Shown piece after piece: positions 11,530-22,445 of a stretch of 64,000 bases of DNA. Location: contig CAJVPJ010000011.1 in assembly GCA_910592205.1 (NCBI GenBank), positions 24,187-88,186 on the forward strand, given 5' to 3'. The stretch comes from Paraglomus occultum (lineage: Eukaryota > Glomeromycota > Glomeromycetes > Paraglomerales > Paraglomeraceae). Numbering within the stretch: position 1 is the first letter of the stretch; each line of letters opens with the position of its first letter. Position numbers and translations under genes: made by a program. The notes under the pieces were generated by a model that did no database searches, had not been told where the DNA came from, and saw only the letters and a list, made by a program, of their open reading frames with translations.

Positions 11530-14509
11530 ATGCGATCAAAAGCGGATTGGGTTGAGCTTATAAGACAGACAATAGGCGGATTGGATGAAAGCGTTATAGC
11601 CATTATTAATGTTATCCATACGTTTATAACAACAATTGATCACGAGACGATCTATTCGAATATCCCTAGAACGAAAGGAATAGTGTTATCGGGTAAACCA
11701 GGAACGGGCAAGACTGCTCTTGCTTTGCGAATAGCCGAAACTTCAGAATTGCCATATTATGTTGTTAACTGTCCTGATCTATTCAGAGTTGGTTAGTATT
11801 CCAAAATTGAAAGAGATAGAGCATGAAATCGTATATGACTGTAGATATGACTCTGTTTATAGACGAAGGGGCTGCTGAGAAGCATCTAATACAAAAGTTT
11901 GCAGATGCTCTGCAAAATCGTGTATCCATCCTCATTATGGACGAAATTGATATAATAGCTGATCGATCCGTATGTCGGCGACCAGGTAAGATTAATCGTG
12001 TTAACTCCCACTTTTTAAAACGTAATTTAATATATATTGTCTTTTTACAGACATGGAGGCCAAGCTATATTCAATTTTCATTAAAGCGATCGATTCATTG
12101 AATGGCACTACGAGTGACGGTCGATTATCGAATCAAGTATTTATAATAGGTAAGAATGGCCATATTCAGTGACTACTGGATAAATTATCAATTAACATGA
12201 AATCATTTCTTAGGACTGACCAATAGACTCAATGTGATCAGTGAAAGTCTTTTGCGTTCTGGGAGACTGGATCGTGTCTTTGATCTCGTGATTAGAACGC
12301 CAGAACAGAGACTAAGGATTCTCGAAATAATGACCAAGAGTATGCGATTCCACGTCTTTTTGACTATGAAACCGTTTGATATATTTTTAATAAGATGGAT
12401 TATCTCGACAATAGAGATTCCAATGTGCAACGAGGATCGCGAGTCGATTCTATCACATGTCAGTCGAACAACTCATGGATTCGTTGCTTCTGATTTGGGA
12501 TATCTTTGTTCACAAGTCGTTATGCAACTAGTCAATGATGCAGCGAACTCATCTAATCCAGGAGAGGTAAGCGTCTCGCAATAAGTGTAAATTCTTGGGA
12601 AACCCGAATTAACTTGTCTCACTAATAATAACATAGGTGCTTGCAACAAAAGATCGTTTTTATGATTTGCTTCAAACAGTAAAGCCATCAGGGATAAATG
12701 AATTTCAAACAAAGGTACGGCAGCATGTGTGAATCGTGATGTGCACTCAAATTTTTGCTTACCTAGATTTTCTTTTTGTTTAGATTCCATTGGTTCGCTT
12801 CTCGGATATTTATGGTCTTGATGACGTCATTGAAGAATTGAAGGTATTTGTAGCAGATATTGAAATAACAACTATCTTATGGAAATTCGATTAATATATT
12901 GTAAATATCAGACGTCGATAATCGAACCATTTAATAACCCGGATGAATTTATTAGACTTGGCATACGCCCGCCACGCGGAATATTAATTTATGGCCCTCC
13001 AGGGGTGGGCAAGACTATGTTATGTTGTGCGATAGCTATTTAAACCGGAATCAATTATATGCTAGTCGAGGTTGGTCAATTATATATGAACAATTCACAA
13101 AGTTTTGACAGTGCAAATATCCCAGCACGTGGCGGGTATAAAAAGATTGGCAATTCTTCAATGGTCTATTGATGCGTGCAAATCATCATGTGTGACGTCT
13201 CGCTCTAGAAAATGTAGAGTTAATAGACAAAACCGGTTATTTGGATCGAGATTTCTAGCCAAGCCTATAAGCAATCTGTTAACCAACGGGTAATTTTGAA
13301 ACCAAAAAGAAGACTTTTATGTTCAACTGATCAAAGGAACCAATCTTTTCACACTCTACTCCACACGTTTTAAAAACAAGTTACAGTGGTTAGGAGATAA
13401 CGTCACTATGTCAAAACTTATTCTCCGTAATATATGTATTATAATATTTAAAAGACGAGAAATTTTTCCAGGCTTCTCGGTTACGTTCCAAGATTGTCGG
13501 TGAATCAGAGAAAAATATTTGTAATATCTTTGCACAAGCAAAGTCTTTATCCCCATGTATCTTATTTATTGATCAGGTATAATTTTAAGATTACTAGTGT
13601 TTTACAAATATTCATGACACTAACTCCAATAATTGTTAGATTGATGTCATCGCACCGTCTCGCGGAACGAAATTAACATCAGAGAACACAAGTGATCGAA
13701 CAGTAACTTGTTTATTGACTGGTAAGACTTGAGCATACCTAAACACAATTTTTGTCTGTCTGGCTCTTATCGACTAAATCGCGTGTTTGTAGAAATGGAT
13801 GGTATTTTTTCAACTAGTCAACCAAGTAATACAACCATTGATGTGCTTGTAATTGCTGGTAAAGAAACGGAGAATCCCAAATTTCTGAAAATTAGTAAAC
13901 TCGAATTAACTACTTACACAATTGGTTTGACCTAGTTACTAATCGACCACATATTTTGGATCATGCAATATTAAGGCCTGGTCGTTTAGATCAACACGTA
14001 TACATTGCTCCGCCTGACATTGAGGTAATTATTCGCGATAATTATTGTGAATGCACGCCGTCCAACTATATTAAACAATTCATCATCTCTCAATTAGCAA
14101 CGTCAAGCAATATTTGCAGAAAAGTTCAAGACGACTCCTGCTTCAATTTCGGACGAACAGATGGCCGATTTAATACAAGCTACTCAAGGATATTCAGGTT
14201 TAAATATGGCTTGTGACACAGTCAACAAGTGTCAGCATTCCGTTAACGTTTGTGTTCTACACGTAGGTGCTGATATAGACAATATCTGTCGCGAGGCTGC
14301 TCTGATAAGTCTAAAAGAGAATATCGATGCAGAACACGTACGTGTTATTCTGACGGTCTCGTTAGTTTTGCGAATGGCCACCGCGCATGTATAAAATTTT
14401 CATGTTGACCGTTACTGTATTACAGATTACATATGCACACTTGGAGACGGCGCGTAGTTCGTGTAAACCCTCTTTGTCAGGATATCAAGAAGTACATCCA
14501 TATAACTGA
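11530..14509 (+). pseudogene. Two-domain AAA ATPase (Cdc48/Afg2-like) with premature stop
   Basis: Fourteen exons could be chained in phase: 11530-11791, 11863-11985, 12051-12149, 12214-12566, 12637-12714, 12784-12843, 12912-13070, 13472-13576, 13640-13721, 13793-13858, 13936-14024, 14098-14197, 14267-14337, 14426-14509. The chain is 576 codons, shorter than Afg2/SPATA5 (about 750-900), mainly because the N-domain is missing. Domain 1 has Walker A SGKPGTGKTAL, Walker B ILIMDEID and the RSGRLDR arginine-finger region. Domain 2 has [10 protein letters not shown], Walker B CILFIDQID, RPGRLDQ and the C-terminal GYSGADIDNICREAA. Exon 7 carries an in-frame TAA at 13041-13043, where the family usually has Glu (AIA-N-E-x-G). 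The second Walker B has Gln in place of the catalytic Glu. The intron after exon 7 is 401 bp, against about 60-75 bp for most of the others. Probably a recent pseudogene or a domain-2-dead variant. Family members extract proteins in ribosome maturation. Confidence 0.8.
13041..13043 (+). other. In-frame TAA in AAA exon 7
   Basis: The codon lies between GCG-ATA-GCT-ATT and ACC-GGA-ATC-AAT. Conserved sequence resumes right after it in the same frame, so one base substitution (for example GAA to TAA) explains it. No alternative splice site that removes it was evident. Confidence 0.85.
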
Positions 14510-14598
14510 GTCTGTAATTTACAGACGTCAGAATAGGGAAAGATTTTTATAATGTGTCTGCCAGATACCTAAAACTTTTTGATCTCTACTACTACAGA

Positions 14599-15588
14599 AA
14601 GTGGGAAAACACTTCAAGAAGGCAATTCAGGTCTCATTTGAAAGTGACATTGATGATGAACAATTCAGGCTCTTTTGTGAAAAGGTCTTACTTGATTTGT
14701 AAGTTCTCTCTTCTTATTTTCCCCTAAACAATATCAATGGGTAATTTATAGCGAGTATGCTAAAAGCCAATTTTTTCTTCAACAAAGTACAATACTGTAG
14801 ACATTCACCCAGTAACATCAATGGACATAAGTGAGCAGAAGTTTATTATATACCACATTGCACCACTTTTCAAATTCTATGAGACAACCTTTGGAACAGT
14901 AAAATTTGAGTGGATTGAAACACATGAGCGGGCTACAAAGATGGCAAAGTCAGAGACAAACTCTGGAATGGTCAAAGTGGATGCAAAGGGAGTTCGCCTG
15001 TCTGATAATCAAGAAGTTTGGCATCTTGAAGTGGCTGGGCCACCTTTGCATCCCACTACAGATCACACTGTTGGAGATGCAAAAAAAACACTTAGGACAG
15101 ACATCTTTAATTTGGTGTCATTATTGAAGAATCATTTGGATTGTAAGATTGAGCTTGCAGTTAAGTTGAAGGTGTTTAGTAGTCTTGTTGTAGGTAAGTG
15201 CCAACTTGTAGTCATGACAGCTAATGCTGGTAATTTGGAAATACTAATACTGAAAGCTTCTCAGAGAACAGGCTAACTTTATATTCAATGAATATACTTG
15301 AAAATGGGGAATTTTTTGCAACTGAGTTGGCCACTGTTACCATACCTTTTACATTCAGTAGCCATACAAAATACAATAGAATTCTCCGCTTAATGGCCAT
15401 ATTTCATGTAGGGCATTGGACCAAAAATTATGACATTGCATGTTTTCTCCTCCAGCTATTCATGGTTTTCTTTTTTGTAGGATGAATTGGTGAAACAAGA
15501 TGCGATTTTAGATGAGATGGATCAGGAAGTGCTGTTGCTTGAAGGCAAATCTGTTTGTGATGTCTTGCAATTGCCCATTGGCATATAA
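14599..15588 (+). CDS. Conserved protein of unknown function (multicopy fungal family)
   Basis: Exons: 14599-14698 (VGKHFKKAIQVSF..CEKVLLD), about 14752-15193 (SEQKFIIYHIAPLF, FEWIETHERATKMAKSE, QEVWHLEVAGPP, DIFNLVSLLKNHLDCKIELA), 15265-15407 (NRLTLYSMNILENGEFFATE.., RILRLMAIFH) and 15481-15588 (ELVKQDAILDEMDQEV..). The last two joins use GTAAGT/CAG and GTAGGG/TAG and are in phase. Between the first and second exons the frame disagrees by one base around a run of six T (14771-14776), so there is either a small indel or a splice site I missed. No start codon was assigned; the first recognised exon follows a TACTACAG acceptor. From memory this pattern belongs to a widely copied family in Glomeromycotina genomes. 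No enzymatic motif is visible and I assign no function. Confidence 0.5.
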
Positions 15589-16251
15589 TAATCTTTAGCA
15601 TTATTTATTTCGCAAAAACACCTTTCATTCGGGCTCGTTGGGCTCTTTTTCTTTCTTTAGGACTGGATTCTCGATCGAGGTGATACTTGCGGGCTCCCGG
15701 ACGAGGTTTAATTAGTCCTAACAGCCCCCGTCCGGATAATTACATTGTATTGAGACAAATAACAATCGCGATTGCCCACCAGGAAAATTTAAAGAACTTT
15801 TCTTATTTAGGAAGAACTTGAACTTTGGTTCTGAATCCCTAGTTAAAGGAGTTAGAAGAAATTCGTAATAGTTTGGGTTCCATTGCTAAGTCTTTGCTCT
15901 GCATGTATGTGAATAAATAAAAGTCTTACCAAGAGGTTGTCAGCCATTTTAAAACGTCTGGGTATTGTAATGTTTATGGGCCATAATTTCAGTCCAACGT
16001 GACTTGTGATTAAAACTATCAAATTTTAGTGATTTAGATTGATTGTGTTGGAGAATGAAGTTGATACTTTGTCAATCCAGTGTTGCCTTCAGTAGGTGCG
16101 GAAGCAATTGCGACTTGTTTTCAAGTTCCGTAATATCTCGACACGTCAGTCGATCATCATTTCGTTACTCAATTCCATATTGCATGATACACTAACGAGT
16201 TCAATTACATCGATGTTGAAATGTTTTTGATGCCGAACTCTACGAAAGCGA
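15589..16251. other. Intergenic region, no gene recognised
   Basis: It contains a C/G-richer patch (about 15685-15740, GGGCTCCCGGACGAGG and TAACAGCCCCCGTCCGG) with complementary halves that could fold (GGACGAGG..CCCCGTCC). Otherwise it is unremarkable. Confidence 0.3.
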
Positions 16252-16914
16252 ATGGGTAACAATCCAAAGATCATAAGTGGTGTCTACATACTTCAAAAAG
16301 TTTTAAAGGGCAAAGCACATATCGGAGTTACAGGAAATCTGAGCGTATCGTGTACCCAATGCGACTATATTCTTTCCTTTGTTTCACTTATCTTCTGCCA
16401 TCCATTCTAACATTTGCTATCCTTGTGTCCAACCTCAGCATCGGCTCGCCCAGCATAACCATGAAGCATATGGTAATAATGAAGCAGGTTACTTGGGCGG
16501 CAAATGGAGGCCTGTTCTGGCAATAACGGGTTTCGATACTCATAAGGAAGTAGAAAATTTTGAAGCTCTCCTTCGTGATCGGGTACAAGCTAACATTACA
16601 TCCCGTCTTGAACTTGAGGAATGTAGTGGAGGTACACCCAAAGGCGTATTAAGACGAATTCTTACTGCCAGACATCTATTAATTCTGAAAAAGATGAAAA
16701 GTGGGAAATGAGAAGAACTGACAGAAAGTATATTCTTTATTGGATGGTTGCGGATGAGTTACAGTTGGCACAACTGAGGAAAGGGTGGGGAACAAAGGAT
16801 AGGGTCGTTGTGCACGAAGATTTGGATCCAGATGTGTTAACGCAGTATAAGCCAGCTCCTCGTCTTGCGGGAAAGAAATTTTTTAAATATCAGCGTACAG
16901 AAGAAATAAAATGA
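16252..16914 (+). pseudogene. GIY-YIG endonuclease-like gene, one frame break
   Basis: Exon 1, 16252-16344, starts at ATG and encodes the GIY-YIG signature in the form SGVYILQ..KAHIGVTGNLS. A GTATCG..CAG intron of 94 bp (16345-16438) leads in phase to exon 2 from 16439 (HRLAQHNHEAY.., GGKWRPVLAITGF, VENFEALL). The order GVY, (H)IGVTGN, RL.QHN, W, GF, FE matches the catalytic core of the UvrC/Slx1 superfamily, which cuts branched or mobile DNA; the FE Glu would bind metal. The frame then closes at a TGA at 16709-16711. A second frame, open from before 16684 to 16914, continues with WEMRRTDRKYILYW and GWGTKDRVVVHEDLDPDV, so one base appears gained or lost near 16673-16684. Slx1 would need a C-terminal RING/PHD-like finger, which is absent. 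Either a lineage-specific nuclease gene or a recent pseudogene. Confidence 0.65.
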
Positions 16915-17942
16915 AATTAGATTCGATGTAGTAGATATAAATCTTGAGGTTGGTATTTTAGGCGTTCGATTCGATATTACCTACGATTAATTTGACATGG
17001 ATCAGTTGCATTGGGTTCAGTAATATAGACTAAAAAGTCTTAATAACTACCCGTAGCGAGTGGGATGAATTCATGTCATCCAGACTACCGTATCAAAAAT
17101 TGGATCACATTGCGCCGATTCCCCTTTTATTGTCATTCGAGCTACACTTGAATCACGTCTCGTTCTCTTGCATACGCGCGTGCGTCTATTTCACTATTCT
17201 GGTGACAAAAAATCGGTTTACTGTTATTGGTTGCGGGTAGTGAATGCGTCGATTAGAGTATGTTGTATGGTTGCCACATAGTATACTGCATATCAGGAAT
17301 GACTTGTTGTTTGACTAAAGATATATAATAGGGTGAGTATGGTCTTCTTATTAAATCAGCTTGAGCTAATCAGGAGAGTGTTGAACCGGAACTGCCAGCC
17401 GTGTCTATGATTTGGTAAGCAGGAGTGTGAGAAACTTGTCGCCTTTCTAATTTACAGTTACTGAGAAGTTTGAATCGGGTCAGTATCAATTAATTGGACT
17501 TTCTTTTTAAGATGGTTAAGATAGACGTCAGGTCAATCAGGTTTTTTCTTTGGTTCAGGTTTCCTGACTACCGTGTCTAATTTTCTTACAGTATATTACT
17601 CTTCTGACGACTGCTGTTACATATATTAAATGGATATCTACATATAATTATACCACTTTAGTTAATATCTGTAGACATTATCGGTGTTAAGCATTCTTCG
17701 ATGTTTTTGTATCGAGCTGAGAATTTTAAAGCAATGCGTTACCCACTTTATGTAAAACTTGGGATTGGAATTTTTTGTTACCGGAAGAAACTGTTTATAC
17801 ACATTTGTAAACGCTTCCAATGATCTGAATTACCAGTTTTAATATGCGCACCAAGGCTTTCGTACCCTACAACAATATTTATTGATTAAATCATTCAGCG
17901 GCTGTCGCAAGTTCCTTGCAAGACGATGTCGTTACTTTATTT
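16915..17942. other. Intergenic region, no gene recognised
   Basis: About 1 kb without a supported gene. Several splice-like motifs (GGTAAGCAGG near 17415, TTCTTACAG near 17590) appear on the plus strand, but I found no phase-consistent exons between them. Confidence 0.3.
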
Positions 17943-18269
17943 CTATGAAGCCTTGTTATGGGAATCTCGTATGCAAAGTGTTGATCGTACGTTGACACTT
18001 GTAGTCGCAAATAAAGATTTGACATCACATTGCATTGGACCATACTTACGTGGTGCTAAGTTGGAAACTGCAGAGTTTGTGTCTGCAAGGATGCCAAATA
18101 CATCATCACGCAATTCCCAAAGTGCTTGACGGATTGCCCCTGCTGTTTTGCATTCTTCAGCTCCAGTCCTGGAATTTAACGCTATACTGATGGTTTTCTT
18201 ATTGCTTGCACGCAATAAAAAAGAATTATTGTTTTTAGCCGTCATCGCTCCCATACATTGACCCAACAT
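17943..18269 (-). CDS. Possible gene of unknown function (partial)
   Basis: An open minus-strand frame of 108 codons with more balanced base composition than its surroundings. It starts MLGQCMGAMTAKNNNSFLLR and includes TGAEECKTAGAIRQALWELR and DVFGILADTNSAV. A strong donor (GTAAGT) lies inside it after LAP, so the true exon may end near 18051, with further exons at lower coordinates. A plus-strand ORF (17926-18129) overlaps it and cannot be excluded as the coding one. No family recognised. Confidence 0.3.
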   Translation of the reverse strand: MLGQCMGAMTAKNNNSFLLRASNKKTISIALNSRTGAEECKTAGAIRQALWELRDDVFGILADTNSAVSNLAPRKYGPMQCDVKSLFATTSVNVRSTLCIRDSHNKAS

Positions 18270-19107
18270 GATAAATTAGTTCAGAGATGAAGCTTGGACC
18301 TAGAGTCAATAGTCTCATCTACTGTCACAAACTTCAGCAATCAAAATGCATTCTCTCAGGACTGAAAATTTGAGAGCATGGCAATTATGAATGATATATG
18401 AATGAATTTGTATTAGTAAATACGTACTATCATCAAATAATATGTTTATTGTACTTTACACATGACCATTGCATAAAGGCCTCTTCCTCTTTAATATACC
18501 TTCTCAAGAATATTCATCTTTCAACTCAGCCTGTTTGAGTTTTCTCATTATAGTAAACACACAGATAAAACTTATATTTCCAAGACCTTGTTCTTTTTGA
18601 AACAATTGGTGTTTATTTAAAGACGATGTCTTAATACAGTTGTCAAGCTAGCAATTAATTTAAAAATTGTCACAATAAATGAAATAATTATTACAATAGT
18701 TAGAATTTACCCGTAAAATATATTATGCACCAATGCTAATATACAAAAGCAATTCAAAATATAATCTGATGTAAAATATCAAGATTGATTCACTAATGCC
18801 TGATGTCATGTAAAATCATGCAGACTTGACAGTGTAGCTTGCATGTACAAAGAATGTGCATTTATCACTAAATTCCTGAGGTTGGAAATTTGCACTTATA
18901 GAGTTGAAGTAACTCATACCACATTTATGTACCTTTCAAATTATGCAATCCTGTCATCACTGATTGGCCAGGTCAGTTTTTTATTCAGAAGCTGTTGTTC
19001 AACAATTCATTCTGCAAAATAGATCTATTCCTCAATTTGTCAAATCATTTCTGCCTGTAATGGGGTCCACTTCATGTATCATTGAATGCTTGTGAGCTTG
19101 TTTTTTT
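18270..19107. other. AT-rich intergenic region
   Basis: No gene seen. The right end may already belong to the dispersed element carrying the RING-tailed pseudogene that follows, since the base composition is continuous with it. Confidence 0.3.
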
Positions 19108-20262
19108 TTGAAAAATTCATTTTTATTTAATGATATTTACAAAGGTATATTTGGTAAGCATAAAGATATGGGTAAGAAGCTGAGACCATGGAGAATTGAT
19201 TTAATTCTCCACATCATTAATATTAATATGGCATGGGCTTATATAGCTGATGATATTTTTTTAAAATTCAGTCACATGTGCAAAAATATTGAATTTTTTA
19301 TATCTAACTGATCTATTATATATTAAGTAATTTAATTCCTCTAGTTCTTGATGTATATGCTGTACATCACCAGGAAGGTAATTGGTGGGCTTATGAACAA
19401 GCTTGTATGCATTGCTGGAGTGATCTTTTTCTCCAGTTTGATCAGAGAAATTATAAGCATGCTCCTTTGATGTTTTTTTCTGATACTTTTTATTGGATGG
19501 AGACTGGTCATCCAATATTTAATATGTTTACTAATAATCTTGCTTCAATAAGTGACTGTCCTGTAGAAATCGCACACAGTATTATCAGATGACGTACTGC
19601 TAAATTTTTTACAGCTCAACAGTTACAGAAGGAAGCCCATTTCATTTTCCAACAGTGGCATAATAATGCCTTTCAACACACTTCATAAACTCCATAAAAT
19701 ATCCATATGCACCAAAGCAACTACACATGCTTTCTAAAAAGTGTGCAGTATGGCTTTTGGAGACATTCAGAAAAATATACCAAACACATAATGAGCATCC
19801 ATTGATTACTGAAACATCATCTGATTGTATTAACACTTATCAATTACCATCATTTGATTATTATTATAAGATAACAGATCATCATCTTCTGAGGGGTTTT
19901 GTTACTTGCAGAAAACCTGATACATCTATTATATTACTATGCTATGTGATTTCAAAATTATGCAATCAACTGAATAATTTATGTGATGGCAAAATTTTGG
20001 CATGCGGGCATGGTTATCATAATCATTGCTTGCAACAATGTCAAAATAAATGTGTTAGATGTTTGGAATATCTTCAGGAAGAGATAAAAAAGAATGTTTG
20101 ATGCAGTGATAATGAGTATGACAAAGGAGTCTGCTGACATATCTATCAATGCAACTAATGATAACACAGATGATGACTTGAATAATGTAGATGAAGCAAT
20201 AGATGATATATTGATGGCAGAGATTTTATTAGAACATGCAAAAAATTTATTTCTAGGCTTGT
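19108..20262 (+). pseudogene. RING-tailed protein of a dispersed family, decayed
   Basis: Consecutive plus-strand segments read as one protein once stops and shifts are ignored: GKKLRPWRIDLILHIININMAWAYIADDI (about 19165-19255), then LIPLVLDVYAVHHQEGNWWAYEQACMHCWSDLF and APLMFFSDTFYW (about 19335-19505), ISDCPVEIAHSIIR with a TGA at about 19590, then ..KRAVW-type sequence and a Cys/His tail (19727-20101): LACGHGYHNHC..C..KCVRC, a RING-like zinc finger. A further out-of-frame acidic C-terminus (DDDLNNVDEAIDDILMAE) ends near 20262. RING-like tails often bind E2 enzymes, but no function can be claimed. From memory closely similar sequences are repeated many times in Rhizophagus-type genomes, perhaps as part of a mobile element. 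At least two stops and several shifts make this copy dead. Confidence 0.55.
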
Positions 20263-20339
20263 AAACTATTATAATACTTTTTTTAAATAAACATAGTGCT
20301 ACTTGTTTTGGCTTGGAATTACATGAAATCAACCAGATT

Positions 20340-21010
20340 TACCTTAGCCTACTTTGGAACACTGTACAATGCTATTCAATTTTCATGTAATGAGAACGGT
20401 CTTGCCTGAAAGCAAAGCCTGACCAAAATGTTTACTATTACAGCTAAATTAGTTCATTTTCCAGCCACATCAGCCACTTTTAGTTTATGTGATAAAATGT
20501 TCACTTTGTCTGGTTTTGTTGCAGTCTGCCCCATTTAAACTGTAAGCATACAGATTTTATTTATAAAAATTAGAATGGCATTTGTTCACCATTACTTCAA
20601 TAATTGCCTCACATCTTTTTTATTGTGCTTACAGATTTCTTTACAGTTAAATTCAGAATACTATCCCACACTTCTACCATAAAACACTTTAATTTTGCAG
20701 TCTTTACCTTTCTACAGTTGTTTTAACTATGCTTCATGGATTTCTATTAGATGTACAGTATATTTATTGATAATCGGTCAATAACTATGGACAAATTAAA
20801 ATTTGCCTGAAGAAATTATTTAACGATGGAGTTTGTATGCTTTGGATTGCTGTCTTGTTGGAGTGCCAGACTCTTCTGAGTGTCTCTGAAGAATTCTGAC
20901 CATATATTGGCTCTGTCATTATTATTTCAAATAATTTGAGCAGTGCATGGTTAAACTACATGACTATTATGTATTAGGCAAGATTTTTTGTCCACACTGT
21001 ATTCCATTCA
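20340..21010 (-). mobile_element. Tc1/mariner element relic
   Basis: Minus-strand reading from about 20990 to 20575 gives, in nearly one frame, QQDSNPKHTNSIVK (the Q-D-N-D-P-K-H-T catalytic block of Tc1 transposases, at about 20820-20862), CFMVEVWDSILNLTVKKSV and SNGEQMPF. These match the middle and C-terminal blocks of the family (DN.PKH, W..I, G..T.Y). The SPDLNPIE block is missing or unrecognisable, and several stops occur. A terminal TACAGTGTGGACAAAAAATC lies at the right side (rc of about 20985-21004) and looks like a Tc1-type end. No matching left end was found. Confidence 0.6.
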
Positions 21011-22445
21011 ATTATTTGACATCTAAAACAATTTTATCATCATTTTTGTGTTGTAGTTGGAACAAATTAAAACCGAAACTGTTTTTCAACTATCTTCTCG
21101 CCAGGGCCCAGTAAATATCATGCGACTCGGAATAAGACACAAGTTGATTAACAAAAGTAAAAACAAGCGATATATTACATGAAGATGGCATTTTTCTGCA
21201 GGAGAGGCTTTGTTGTGTGAATATTTATTATGTTGCAAGACAAAAAAATTTTTCTGTCCTTCCGTAAGTACAGACCAAGCTATTCTTTCGCCGCAACATT
21301 AACAAGCCTAATGAACTAATACGGGAGTTTATTAATTGTAGTATTTTTTTATGACATGAAAGAATTAATCGCTTAACGACTAGAATTATCGCCGAAAATT
21401 ACCAAGGACGGATAAAGGCTGTCTTATATATCTCGGCAATGGGTGTTAACGCGGAAGTAATAATGACTCAAGATCTATTCTCCTCGGTAGCAATAGAATA
21501 TGCACTATTAAATATTGTTGCCAATTCACTACATTGAGAGGTAATTTACATATTTGCGTAGTTTATGGTAAGGTACTTTTCTCTCGATCTCCGATGTCGA
21601 AACAGGTATACTCAATGTTATGCAAAGAGTCAACTGCTTGAAAGCTTATGAGTTACCATTACCAGTTTATATCTTAATTTTCGTGGGCAGATAATATTAA
21701 GGAATTTTTTTATTTCAACATTGCTCTTCGCAATGAACTACATATTTTATTGAGTCGACAAAGACAAATTTCTAGAATACTTTTTGTAGAAATTGACAAT
21801 AATCAACAAATTTTTGAAAAAAAAATTTAATAAACAAAAGAAGAAATTCGCTGATACAAACACATTTAGTAGAAGGTTAATACCGTATAGCACTGGTTCT
21901 AGTTCAGTGCCAAATTTTATATTCGCACCAGTCATAGTATTTATATTATATTTATTCCTAAATTTAACCCACTAATTATTCCCAACTATTTGCAAAGTAA
22001 TCATTTTCCAACATCACCAACATTTAAGTTATCAACTGTATTTGCTTCCTCCTCTGCAATTACGATGTTAATTCAGTACTTCCCAGAACACTGTCACAAT
22101 CAAAGATTAGACTATCTTTACTTCCATCCGTTCTATTTGATGTCTGCCGGACACTTGGACCATATACCGAATAACAACGTTTTTCTTAGTTCTGCGTTGC
22201 TCCGAAATGTTAACAGTCTCGAATTCCGGAAACTTTGGTGGAGGACTGATACCTGGCCGCGCTTTTGACAACTCTGTTTTTCTTTGATAGTTACCGCAAT
22301 GTGTGTTAGAAATTACTACCAAAATTGCTAACGTACCCTGGTGCAGTATTCCCTGGTACGGGAAAGTATGCACACTTTGTATTAAAATATTGAAAATTTT
22401 TTCATACGTAATGTATTATTTGCTTAAACAAAATGTTTATTTGAT
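21011..22445. other. Intergenic region, no gene recognised
   Basis: AT-rich. Small ORFs at 21747-21975 (both strands) and 21990-22373 show no family motif. Confidence 0.3.
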
